From positions 7,143,001 through 7,207,000 of the forward strand of contig NZ_CP108106.1 in the NCBI RefSeq assembly GCF_041435195.1: 64,000 nt of DNA, given 5' to 3'. A program made the position numbers and the translations under genes. Below the pieces are notes generated by a model. That model saw nothing but the letters and a program-made list of their open reading frames with translations, made no database searches and had not been told where the DNA came from. Of this stretch, positions 41,350 to 48,298 are shown piece by piece (positions within the stretch are counted from its first letter, which is position 1; each line of letters starts with the position of its first letter). This DNA is from Streptomyces sp. NBC_00224. GTDB taxonomy: Bacteria; Actinomycetota; Actinomycetes; Streptomycetales; Streptomycetaceae.

Positions 41350-41421
41350 GTACATACGCCGAACTCCTTGCGCCGCTGGCAGGAGGCGCACATCGCGATG
41401 GGCACCAACGTCGACTGCTAC
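41350..41421 (+). pseudogene. Fragment of a second radical SAM (attB target) gene
   Basis: The codons for RRWQEAHIAMGTNVDCY (41373-41418) correspond to KRWQGAHIAMGTNVDCY of the interrupted host gene at about 27675-27730, but differ in several third positions, so they come from a related strain and are not a recent copy. Just upstream, AELL in another frame matches the preceding PELL, showing a frameshift or small deletion. The fragment ends in TAG and is too short to be functional. Confidence 0.7.
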
Positions 41422-41676
41422 TAGTCTCTGGATGGTGGGGGGACTGCTCACGGTGTGGCGACGATGAACGGGTAGCCCAGCATCAAGCGCCGTGCTTTGT
41501 AGATCGCGCCGACCATGCTCACGCCAGCCCCAACCCTTGCGTCGGGTCTGTTCAGCGCATCCCGCGGCCACCCCTGTTACGACCTCATCCAACCGACATC
41601 GCCCGCGCCGTTGGTACCCGCCTCCTCGGCCGCAGCCGGCCAGGCCGGTAGATGGCGGCAAGCCACCGAGCGCTCG

Positions 41677-41760
41677 GCGACTCCTGGGTGCGCGTGGCTA
41701 TCGACGTGCCGCAGTGCGGCCATAGAACCGACCGACCCAGCCCAACGCCGGCGGGGAGGC
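41677..41760 (+). repeat. Diverged repeat, member 1
   Basis: CTCGGCG, then GACTCCTGGGTGCGC identical in both members, then about 60 bases of roughly two-thirds identity ending ACGCCGGC. The partner is at 45064-45150. Translation gives GDSWVRVAID here against VDSWVRSTIE there, so both may be scraps of one gene family. Confidence 0.5.
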
Positions 41761-41863
41761 TGGTCGCCCCCGACCCAACCGCGACCGCGGTTGTCAAGGA
41801 ACTCTGGGACCAACCTCCATGCTGACCAGACCGTTAGAGAGCTCTATTCAGTGCGCCCACAAG

Positions 41864-42664
41864 CTACACACCCGTAGCCCAGCACTCCCCAGAGCGCGAA
41901 CACGTGGTCTGCGCTACGAGCTTTTCGTTGTCGTAGAGCGAGATACCAACCTGCTCAATACCAGATTCGTTGAAGGTCGAGCTGTAGCCCGGCTTTTTAT
42001 CAGCGCCGCAGCCAACGTGTTCGTCGCGACCGACCACCTTGCCCGAGTGGTCTTTGACGACGATCTTCACCTTCACCGAGCAACGTCCGTCATTGAGTGT
42101 GACGCCTACGATGATCGGCCCGTTGCTTTGCCAACGAACAGCTCCGCCAGCAATCTTCTTTCCACTGGCATAGAGGCTGTATTCGGGGCGCTTGAGTGTG
42201 AGGAGGCTGGGGGATGAGGTGGGTTTGGGATCGCCCTTTTTGTCATCGCCGCCCAAAAGGAGAAAGACGCCTGTCACGACTGCGACGGTGATCAAACCTG
42301 CAGCGCTAATGCTCGCGACAATGATTTGTGTTCTGGATAGTAGCCTCTCAGATGCGGAAGGTGTGTCTGGGCTCGGCTCCGGAGGAGATGTCGGTGTCGG
42401 ATTCTGCGGCGGGCGTTCCCTCCTGCCCCTGGATGGAGTTTCGGGGTAGTCCTGTTGGACAATGGTCAGAATCGCGTTCCGGCCATCGCGCATAATTCCA
42501 TTGTTTAGGCTCGTGTCGACATCGAACCAGAATGCCTGCGGGTTTCTGAAATCGGGGATCCGGTTGGTCGGAAACCCTGCTCGCATGAGGAGTTGGCGTG
42601 CATCCTCACCTTGGTTGTAGAGCCTGCCCAACATCTCTTGTTCCGCTTCTGTGAAGCCGTTCAA
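41864..42664 (-). CDS. Membrane protein with effector-associated-like N-terminal domain
   Basis: A 266-residue protein. The first 75 residues (FTEAEQEMLGRLYNQGEDAR, LLMRAGFPTNRIPDF, PQAFWFDVDTSLNNGIMRDG, ILTIVQQDYP) follow the pattern of the small helical effector-associated adaptor domains that join conflict-system proteins by like-like contact. A Pro-rich stretch, a membrane helix (IIVASISAAGLITVAVVTGV) and an outer beta domain (YSLYASGKKIAGGAVRW; CSVKVKIVVKDHSGKVVG) follow. The start is ATG at 42664. It could couple an outside signal to an inside EAD partner; no such partner adjoins. The domain call is by pattern only. Confidence 0.68.
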   Translation of the reverse strand: MNGFTEAEQEMLGRLYNQGEDARQLLMRAGFPTNRIPDFRNPQAFWFDVDTSLNNGIMRDGRNAILTIVQQDYPETPSRGRRERPPQNPTPTSPPEPSPDTPSASERLLSRTQIIVASISAAGLITVAVVTGVFLLLGGDDKKGDPKPTSSPSLLTLKRPEYSLYASGKKIAGGAVRWQSNGPIIVGVTLNDGRCSVKVKIVVKDHSGKVVGRDEHVGCGADKKPGYSSTFNESGIEQVGISLYDNEKLVAQTTCSRSGECWATGV

Positions 42665-42732
42665 GGCTCCTCCGTTCGCACATTGCGCCCGAGCGCATCT
42701 TTTGGATGCGTGGACAGCCCTGCAAATAGAAA

Positions 42733-42758
42733 GCCCTGGGGAACATGATCCCCAGGGC
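42733..42758 (-). terminator. Strong hairpin between two minus-strand genes
   Basis: GCCCTGGGGA and TCCCCAGGGC pair perfectly with a six-base loop; on the minus strand TTTCTATTTG follows. It separates the 42985 gene from the one starting at 42664. Confidence 0.75.
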
Positions 42759-42949
42759 GAGCCGGTTACTCGGCGATAAAGCTAGATGGTTGTCGTGTGC
42801 CTGTCCATACCTCTAAAGGGTGAACGGCTACGAACGGCGCTCGGCGCCGAGCGCTACAGCAAGCAGCACAACTCTAACCAGTATCAGCCTGAACACGAAT
42901 GATGTTACGCGAGAAATGAGTGCAGAACCTCACCAGCAGGTCAGTAGAT

Positions 42950-42979
42950 GCGGCCCCGGACACGACGTCCCGGGGCCGC
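42950..42979 (-). terminator. Hairpin directly after the small membrane protein gene
   Basis: GCGGCCCCGG and CCGGGGCCGC form a perfect ten-pair stem six bases after the stop of the 42985-43176 gene. No T run, so it may act with the hairpin at 42733. Confidence 0.65.
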
Positions 42980-42984
42980 AGTTC

Positions 42985-43176
42985 TCAGTCGTGACTAGGC
43001 AGCACAGACTGCGGCAGCATAAACTGCGCGATCATCAGCGCACACGTGATGCCAATGTGCCGAAGCGATACTTCTTCACCAAGTACGAACCTCATGGTAT
43101 CGAACATGGACAAGCTAAACGCAGCCCCGATACAGGCAGACGTAACATAGAGTGCCCATCTTTTCCTGCGATTCAC
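42985..43176 (-). CDS. Small two-helix membrane protein
   Basis: A 63-residue protein with two hydrophobic helices (WALYVTSACIGAAFSLSMF and HIGITCALMIAQFMLPQSVL) and a basic N-terminus. The GTG at 43176 has AAGGAG six bases before it, better than the in-frame TTG upstream. Its promoter (43275-43303) has the same design as those of two other genes in the element, and a folded leader lies between. The family is not recognised; size and topology would fit a membrane toxin, an entry-exclusion or a regulatory peptide, none of which can be decided. Confidence 0.65.
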   Translation of the reverse strand: MNRRKRWALYVTSACIGAAFSLSMFDTMRFVLGEEVSLRHIGITCALMIAQFMLPQSVLPSHD

Positions 43177-43204
43177 AACGCTCTCCTTCAAACAAGGAAC
43201 ACCT

Positions 43205-43260
43205 AGAAGCCGTAGATGCCACGGGTTCGACCTGTTGCAGGTGAACGGTGTGAATGCGAA
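43205..43260 (-). promoter_or_regulatory. Folded leader of the small membrane protein gene
   Basis: Read on the minus strand, GTTCACCTG-CAA-CAGGTCGAAC and CCGT-GGCATCT-ACGG form two neighbouring hairpins, enclosed by CACC and GGTG. The order promoter, CATTCA, folded region, TTTGAAGGAG recalls the leaders at 47084 and 51766, but the sequences between are not alignable. Confidence 0.4.
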
Positions 43261-43274
43261 TAGTTCGCTCTTCT

Positions 43275-43303
43275 ATTTAAACGCGAGTGATCATTTTTGT
43301 CGA
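43275..43303 (-). promoter_or_regulatory. Shared-design promoter, copy 3
   Basis: Minus strand TCGACA (43298-43303), 17-base spacer, TTAAAT (43275-43280) followed by AGA. Copies 1 and 2 (47194, 51667) have TTGACA, 17, TTAAAT, AGA. Confidence 0.68.
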
Positions 43304-43579
43304 TAGTGTTTGGAGGCGGCAAGAGTTGAAGCTGCATCGGCGCAGGGGTAGGCCGCCAAGGAGCCGCCCTGATAACTGGGCGTCTCCAGCCGCGTGTGCT
43401 GGACGTCATCCACCGCGATCAGAAGTTTCTACATTCAGACTATACGTACCGCTATCGAGGCCGTCAGTGATCGTTAATGTTCAAAATGTGGCAGCGATGA
43501 AGCACGGCATTCCTGTGCTATCCTCCCCGGGATTTCGCCAGCTCATAGGGAGCGTTACCTCTCCCTGAAAGGAAGTCCA

Positions 43580-43813
43580 TTGAGGATCACCAGGCGGCTG
43601 GACACTCCAGAGCAGCAAAGGTGTATGTCAGATTCAAATTGTCCAGCGGCGTTCTCAACATCATCGGGTGACGTGGCTTTTATCGGGCGCACGGCGCCAT
43701 CCGAGATGCGAGACTCGCTGCCTCCTGGTTCAGGGGTAGGCGAAGGAGAGGAACTAATCATCGTTCCTCGACATGTGTTGATTAGCGCTGGGTGGAACCC
43801 GCCGAGTAGCTGA
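43580..43813 (+). CDS. Small hypothetical protein, TTG start
   Basis: A 77-residue protein beginning at TTG with AAAGGAAG seven bases upstream. CPAAFSTSSGDVAFIGR, LPPGSGVGEGEELIIVPRHV and LISAGWNPPSS give the sequence a compact look similar to small Streptomyces proteins found beside XRE regulators, but no regulator adjoins it here. Function is unknown. It ends 37 bases before the stop of the convergent DUF6082-type gene. Confidence 0.6.
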   Translation: MRITRRLDTPEQQRCMSDSNCPAAFSTSSGDVAFIGRTAPSEMRDSLPPGSGVGEGEELIIVPRHVLISAGWNPPSS

Positions 43814-43849
43814 TTCTCTGGCGTGACTTAGGCGGACACCCCTGCCGGG

Positions 43850-44503
43850 TCACGCCTCATCAGCTTGCAATCGCAGGTAGGTAAGTTCCGCTAGGTCGTA
43901 GAACTTGCGCATGGTTCCGCCATGCGGTGCGTTCCGACTGCGCGCTTCCCGCGTCGTCTCCCAGAAGCTTCGCACTATCTCATTGGTGAAGATGTGTCGG
44001 AGCGTCTGTTCTACTTCATCGTCGCTATAGTACCCAAGCTCGTAACACATGCAGTGATGAGAGATGATTAGGTTGCAATAGAGGTATTGCCTCCTGCGTT
44101 CATCTGAATCTGCTATCCCGTAAACCGGCCAGCACTGCATCAACTCCGGGTCATTTATGGCCATCTCAAGCAATTTTATGTGCCGGGCCCGCACCGCCGC
44201 TTCTGCTGAACGTTGTACAGTTTTGTGCTGCCCCTGGGTGTCGTCGCGTTGCAAAGAAATCAGCTCACGGTTGATGCGGGCCTCGTCACCTTGGTGTCGA
44301 AACGTTCGCGCTATATAGACGAGGACAATGACGGAGGTAGCAGCAGCGGCAGCATCGTAGGCTTGCCCGGCGTTTCCAGCGGCGGTTGACTGGATGACGG
44401 GAAGGCTCGTGAGTACCAAAGTGAGTCCGACCGACCCAATACACGAAATGAGTGTGATGATACCGAGGATGTAGGTCTCTCGTATACGGCCCGAAATCGC
44501 CAT
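43850..44503 (-). CDS. DUF6082-type membrane protein
   Basis: A 217-residue protein with a hydrophobic N-terminal pair of helices (YILGIITLISCIGSVGLTLV; AAAAATSVIVLVYIARTF) and a helical cytoplasmic part with RQQGDEARINRELISLQ-like text, LLEMAINDPELMQCWPVYG and YCNLIISHHCMCYELGYY. This matches DUF6082 proteins of Streptomyces, whose function is unknown. GGAGG is six bases before the ATG at 44503, which decides the start; the frame is open further to 44668. The product may sense or associate with membranes. It is monocistronic. Confidence 0.78.
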   Translation of the reverse strand: MAISGRIRETYILGIITLISCIGSVGLTLVLTSLPVIQSTAAGNAGQAYDAAAAATSVIVLVYIARTFRHQGDEARINRELISLQRDDTQGQHKTVQRSAEAAVRARHIKLLEMAINDPELMQCWPVYGIADSDERRRQYLYCNLIISHHCMCYELGYYSDDEVEQTLRHIFTNEIVRSFWETTREARSRNAPHGGTMRKFYDLAELTYLRLQADEA

Positions 44504-45230
44504 GGTTTCCTCCGGCATAGCGAAGTGTTCCCCTGCACTTCTCGACCGGATTCTTCCCTGGCCTATATGACAGAAACGGACTAGTGGAAGCACACGCACG
44601 GCGCATGGCGGGGGTACGCCCCACCTACCTACGGAAACGAGGTAGATGGGTTGTAGGAGACGCCCCAATGTGCGACTCTACTGCCGCTGGCACCACTAGA
44701 TTCAGTGGGCTCGTGAGAGTTTGCTAGGTATGCGACGAGGTGAGTTCCCTGGACCCCCTGCGATGAGCCAGTCGCAATAGGGTACGCATCGATGCGCCTC
44801 CCCGTGCGCCGTTGCCTTTTAGCTGAAGAAGGATCGAAACCTCCCAAAGCGGGAATCTCGACATCTCTGACTTGGGTGTACAGGATCATTTCGAGGATCT
44901 GGATGCCAGCCTATTCGATATCAAGCTCACCTTCCGGGCAAGTGCTTGAAGTCGGTAGCGGTTCACGTGGTCAGGGGTGCCAGAGTCGATCGTCCGGGTG
45001 CCGTCTCATTGCCTGCGACAGCTGCCTCGGAGCCACCACGACGTTCACCCTCGTTGCCGACCTCGGCGTCGACTCCTGGGTGCGCTCGACCATCGAGGGC
45101 CGCAGCCGCGGTCCAGGACCGCTCGACTCAGCCCCACGCCGGCACCGGCTCTTGATCCTGCCAACCAACGTGCGCCGCTGCCGTTGCTGGCGACGGGGCA
45201 CATCCGGCGTGCAGGACATCGACCTCAGCC
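44504..45230. other. Gene-free stretch with one diverged repeat
   Basis: The minus frame 44629-44889 (86 codons) lacks a ribosome site and is not called. 45064-45150 is the partner of the repeat at 41677. GC content jumps upward after about 44980, as in the 41.3-41.8 kb stretch, suggesting both are pieces of the same imported DNA. Nothing else is recognised. Confidence 0.45.
45064..45150 (+). repeat. Diverged repeat, member 2
   Basis: Partner of 41677-41760; the core GACTCCTGGGTGCGC is identical and the end ACGCCGGC is shared. This copy has a three-base insertion before the core. Confidence 0.5.
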
Positions 45231-45515
45231 TTACCCGCCCCAGGCGACGTTGGGTGGCTCTGACTCTTTGGCGATCCGGAACACAACAACAGCCCCGCCG
45301 AAGAGAACGGAATCGCCGTTCTCAAACGTCACCCACACAGCTTCCTGCGTGGTGACACAGCTCTCCAGCTTCTTGCTAAGAGCTTCGCGTGGGGTGTCGC
45401 TGCCCAGCACCGGCGCGAAGGTGGTCACGTTCTCTCGGTCGTACGGAACGGGAGCGATGGCCTGCACTGGGATCCATGTCCCGTTGAGCAACGCTTCAAC
45501 TCTGATATTGGCCAT
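45231..45515 (-). CDS. Small hypothetical protein
   Basis: A 94-residue beta-rich protein, MANIRVEALLNGTWIPVQAI followed by VTTQEAVWVTFENGDSVLFG and FRIAKESEPP. No family is recognised and the ribosome site before the ATG at 45515 is weak. It follows the 45739-46293 gene in the same direction, but a terminator separates them. The sequence pattern is typical of a folded cytoplasmic domain and codon use is normal for the element, so I consider it real. Confidence 0.55.
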   Translation of the reverse strand: MANIRVEALLNGTWIPVQAIAPVPYDRENVTTFAPVLGSDTPREALSKKLESCVTTQEAVWVTFENGDSVLFGGAVVVFRIAKESEPPNVAWGG

Positions 45516-45698
45516 ACCGCCAGTCTGTGCGTAGCCGCTAACTTGCGCATGATGAGTCGCCAGTGGGCCGAGCAGCCCACCCCAGCCCGACCACCCGATC
45601 CGCCGCGGGAAGCATGAACGTCCCGCACAACACCCCCGCCGGCCACGAGCCTGAGTCGGCGGGTTCATGTGACGCTCCACCAGTGCGGAAAACCAAAA

Positions 45699-45719
45699 GG
45701 GCTCCCGGTAGGGGAGCCC
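45699..45719 (-). terminator. Intrinsic terminator after the 184-residue gene
   Basis: On the minus strand GGGCTCCC, a five-base loop and GGGAGCCC are followed by TTTTGGTTTT. Stem and T run are both good. Confidence 0.88.
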
Positions 45720-45738
45720 TGCGGTAGATCCGACGACG

Positions 45739-46293
45739 CTAGGCGATGGCAGCCCCACGTTCCTTGGCCAGGGCTTCAAGCCCATACCGCCCAACATGAT
45801 CCGGGTTCCCCAGATCGATCGTCCGGATGCCTGCCGCCGCCAGGCGCTGGTTCACCTCGTCGAAGTGCTGTTGAACCAGCACCTTCTCTGCGTCCTGTGT
45901 CCGTCCCTTGTGGGGCTTGCCTGCATGTTCCAGGCTGGCGTAGTTGATCCGCTCCTTCTCGGGAGCAGCCGGCACGGCCTGCTTCGGCACGGGACTTACC
46001 ACGCGCTTGGCATCCCGGAGAACCTCCGGCATCGGAGTGTCCGCGGCCAGCTTGTTGAAGGCGTCGACCTCCATGACGTAGCGCTGGGGCTCACCGCCAG
46101 GGACGTGCAGCTCAAAGCGCACCAGGTCGAGCGCCGCAGCCTCAACGTCAGTCAGCTCCTCGGCCAGGGCCTCGATCTCAACCGGGCCACCCGTAAGGTC
46201 TGGGTGCTCCTGGACGACGATGCGGACGAGCTGGTTGTCATCATCCACGAGCTTGCCGCTCAGATCCGAGAACCTGACGATTTTCTGGCCCAT
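45739..46293 (-). CDS. Hypothetical protein, longer paralogue of the 29877-30203 product
   Basis: A 184-residue protein. Its first 95 residues follow the 29877 product: RFSDLSGKLVDDDNQLVRIV, VQEHPDLTGGPVEIEAL and YVMEVDAFNKLAAD. It adds a C-terminal part (QHFDEVNQRLAAAGIRTIDL, DPDH-like NPDHVGRYGLEALAKERG) that could be a small DNA-binding or oligomerisation unit recalling nucleoid proteins, but no exact family was found. GAGAGGG precedes the ATG at 46293. A good terminator follows. Two copies of the domain at distant places in the element suggest a duplicated accessory function. Confidence 0.75.
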   Translation of the reverse strand: MGQKIVRFSDLSGKLVDDDNQLVRIVVQEHPDLTGGPVEIEALAEELTDVEAAALDLVRFELHVPGGEPQRYVMEVDAFNKLAADTPMPEVLRDAKRVVSPVPKQAVPAAPEKERINYASLEHAGKPHKGRTQDAEKVLVQQHFDEVNQRLAAAGIRTIDLGNPDHVGRYGLEALAKERGAAIA

Positions 46294-46495
46294 TGGCGCC
46301 CTCTCTCAACTGCGGTGGTTTCAGGGGGAGTTTAACAGAGGCAGTGTTTTTATTTCGGTATCGCCCTAGTGCTTGGAGATACGAGCCCTGAACTGACACG
46401 GCGACACACAAGAATAGCCCGGTACCAATCGCTGTCAGCGATGGCACCCAGGGGCGGTGTTCTTAAGGCAGTTGACGTCAGCTTGCCTGCTGAAC

Positions 46496-47071
46496 CTAGC
46501 GGAGCCTGCCGGTGGTGACGACGTCGGTCTTGGCTACCAAAGCGTCGCCGTGGATCACAGCATCGCCGGAAACAGAAGCTTCATTGCCGATCTGAGCGTC
46601 GTCGGAGACGGGGGCGTTGTCAGAGACATTGGCATCGCGGAAGACCTGGGCGCTGTCAAATACCCAAGCGTTTCCGCCGACCCGGGCATTGCCCGAAACC
46701 CGGGCCTCATCGTGTACCCAGGCGTTGCCGCTAACGACAGCGTTGCCTGAGATCTGCGCTGTGCCGAAGACGCGAGCTTTGTCGTAGACGCGAGCACTAC
46801 CGAAGACTCTGGCATTGCCGTAGACCTGAGCGTCGTCGAAGACCTCGGCGTTGCCCGAGATCTGTGCCTTGCCGAGGATGGTAGCTCTGCTGTGGATCCG
46901 AGCATTTCCGGAGACCCGAGCCCACCGCTCAACATAGGCTGTCGGATCAACGTGGGCAGTGACTGCTACGAGTCCACCACCATTGCAGTGGGGATAATGC
47001 TCGACACCGTCAATAAGGACCATGGTGGTCTTGTCTGGCTTGGTGTCGATCTTGTTGTTGTGTTCGCTCAT
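46496..47071 (-). CDS. Hexapeptide-repeat beta-helix protein
   Basis: A 191-residue protein. After a polar start it consists of about 20 imperfect six-residue turns such as ARVSGNARIHSRATILGKAQ, ISGNAEVFDDAQVYGNARVF and VSGNAWVHDEARVSGNARVG. The [AV]x[IV]xGN pattern is that of left-handed or related parallel beta-helices. Catalytic acyltransferase residues are not evident, so a structural or decoy role is likely; similar proteins are found in phages and plasmids. The ATG at 47071 lies behind GGGAGAG, and the RNA structure 47084-47140 ends at that site, so translation is probably controlled. Confidence 0.85.
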   Translation of the reverse strand: MSEHNNKIDTKPDKTTMVLIDGVEHYPHCNGGGLVAVTAHVDPTAYVERWARVSGNARIHSRATILGKAQISGNAEVFDDAQVYGNARVFGSARVYDKARVFGTAQISGNAVVSGNAWVHDEARVSGNARVGGNAWVFDSAQVFRDANVSDNAPVSDDAQIGNEASVSGDAVIHGDALVAKTDVVTTGRLR

Positions 47072-47083
47072 ATTATTCTCTCC

Positions 47084-47140
47084 CATTCAGGCGGTCGCAC
47101 CACGCTGCTTTCCCAGCGGCGGGGTGTTCTCGCCTGAATG
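47084..47140 (-). ncRNA. Structured 5' leader, copy A (cis-regulatory candidate)
   Basis: On the minus strand CATTCAGGCG and CGCCTGAATG form a perfect ten-pair outer stem. Inside, AGAACACC and GGTGCGACC are conserved with copy B and enclose CGCTG-GGAAAG-CAGCG. The Shine-Dalgarno GGGAG starts in the last base of the outer stem. Copy B at 51766 keeps the fold with changed bases. Confidence 0.78.
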
Positions 47141-47193
47141 AGCGGAGCCGAGAATTAAACGAACCTCTCTGCGTATACTGCATTCGTTTCTCT

Positions 47194-47222
47194 ATTTAAG
47201 CATTTATGGTAGATTGTGTCAA
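47194..47222 (-). promoter_or_regulatory. Shared-design promoter, copy 1
   Basis: Minus strand TTGACA (47217-47222), 17-base spacer, TTAAAT (47194-47199), then AGA. It gives a leader of about 120 bases before the hexapeptide gene. Confidence 0.78.
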
Positions 47223-47254
47223 TGCTGTCACCTCAATCCTCTTAATCTGGAACT

Positions 47255-47935
47255 TTAAAGCCCTATCAACCGCGAAACAACCTCCCCAAACATAAAAACC
47301 CGCACCATGTCTTGTTGCTCCTCTGGCAGCTTCCCAATGATGCGTTCAATCTCCCGTCGCCGTACCTCATGTTTGACGACGAATGCTACGTAGGGGAAGT
47401 ACTCATCATCACTGCTCTCAGCTGCTTGCCAGTACCCAGCGATCTTCTCCCGGAGACGCACCGGTGCCTCGGTGCCAAGGTCGATCTCTAGAAAGTAGCG
47501 ACTACTGCGTCGCTGCCCAGGGAAGTCCAGTGACACAAACAAGTCTGCCCGCACCGCAGGAGGAACAGGCAGTTCTACCTCCCATTCCTTCACGACGAGG
47601 ACGCCTGCCTTTTCGGCTCGGCGCAGTTCGAGGTAGGTGTCAGCGATGAGGAGGGCGTGGTTGTTGACGCTTAGAGACTGGCGTCCCTCGATGTCGAGCA
47701 ACACACGGCCATACCTCCCAAGTTGGTACGCGTAAGCACCCGCTCCGCCTTTATCTCCACTGGCACGTCGTCCCACTCGGTTCAGGTACTTGAGACGCAC
47801 CAGGCGAGCCAGAACACGGTCAGGCACGCTGTGCGAGCGATCAGCAAAAACAAGCTCGCCAAGGTGCGAGGAAGCAAGCTGGGTAAAGCTGCCGACCAGT
47901 TTCAGGATTTCGTAGTCTCGATGCGTGAGTTCCAT
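47255..47935 (-). CDS. Replication-relaxation family protein (copy 2)
   Basis: A 226-residue protein with the same layout as the 34843 product: winged helix (LTHRDYEILKLVGSFTQLAS; VPDRVLARLVRLKYLNRVGR), YQLGRYGRVLLDIEG linker and a nuclease-like end (LFVSLDFPGQRRSSRYFLEI, RLREKIAGYWQAAES, FPYVAFVVKHEVRRREIERI). It partners the TraB-like gene upstream. The ATG at 47935 is set by GGAGG six bases before it. Function in DNA processing for transfer is inferred from constant pairing with TraB-type ATPases. Confidence 0.85.
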   Translation of the reverse strand: MELTHRDYEILKLVGSFTQLASSHLGELVFADRSHSVPDRVLARLVRLKYLNRVGRRASGDKGGAGAYAYQLGRYGRVLLDIEGRQSLSVNNHALLIADTYLELRRAEKAGVLVVKEWEVELPVPPAVRADLFVSLDFPGQRRSSRYFLEIDLGTEAPVRLREKIAGYWQAAESSDDEYFPYVAFVVKHEVRRREIERIIGKLPEEQQDMVRVFMFGEVVSRLIGL

Positions 47936-48014
47936 ATGTGCCTCCTCCATGGGTAGTCATCCCCTGATACTTTCCACCGTTCCCCGTGGTCAGCGGCCTG
48001 TAGGTATGGGCGTA

Positions 48015-48058
48015 CGCCTACTGTCTGCCTACGGCTGACCTACGGGGTTCGCCTACAG
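48015..48058. repeat. Phased CCTAC repeats, possible transfer or binding locus
   Basis: CGCCTACTG, TGCCTACGG, GACCTACGG and CGCCTACAG occur at 11, 11 and 13 bases spacing, i.e. on one face of the helix; a GTAGG copy in reverse lies at 48000. They stand just upstream of the replication-relaxation gene. TraB proteins bind short direct repeats, so this is a candidate clt-like site. Confidence 0.5.
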
Positions 48059-48298
48059 GTTGCGAACATTCTCGATTCGCCCCACCCACACTTCAGCCGA
48101 GCCCGCCGCACGGTCGAGGTCTTTCCGGATGTCCGAGCCCGCCAAGGTGGTCTCCATATCCAAGATGGCTTCCTGGGCTTCAGTGAGATCCGGCAACCGC
48201 CCAAGTTCACGCTCTACGTCACGCAGGGTCGACAGAAGGTACTCACAACTTCGCCGCAGGTACGCCACTTCCGACAGCGCATTTTGGGTGCCTGGCAT
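48053..48298 (-). CDS. Small helical protein between TraB-like and replication-relaxation genes
   Basis: An 81-residue, probably all-helical protein (LSEVAYLRRSCEYLLSTLRD; LTEAQEAILDMETTLAG; RKDLDRAAGSAEVWVGRIEN). The ATG shares one base with the TraB-like stop (TAATG), so translation is coupled. No family known to me. It may be a coiled-coil partner of the ATPase. Its 3' end overlaps the phased repeats by a few bases. Module 1 has no equivalent gene. Confidence 0.72.
   Translation of the reverse strand: MPGTQNALSEVAYLRRSCEYLLSTLRDVERELGRLPDLTEAQEAILDMETTLAGSDIRKDLDRAAGSAEVWVGRIENVRNL

Larger units (their letters stand above)
41210..41863. other. Gene-free stretch with gene scars
   Basis: Besides the radical SAM fragment (41350-41421) and one member of a diverged repeat (41677-41760), I find no gene with a start and ribosome site. 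The GC content is high here and the frames broken, as in decayed host-derived DNA. Confidence 0.5.

Noticed and set aside
43205..43235. GGGTTCGACC resembling a tRNA T-arm
   Set aside because: Flanking bases do not form the five-pair T stem and no other tRNA arms are present.
43287..43568. 93-codon plus-strand frame
   Set aside because: Overlaps the promoter of the divergent small membrane gene; Arg/Pro-rich, no ribosome site.
44629..44889. 86-codon minus-strand frame
   Set aside because: No ribosome site and no recognisable pattern; could be a gene scrap but not supportable.
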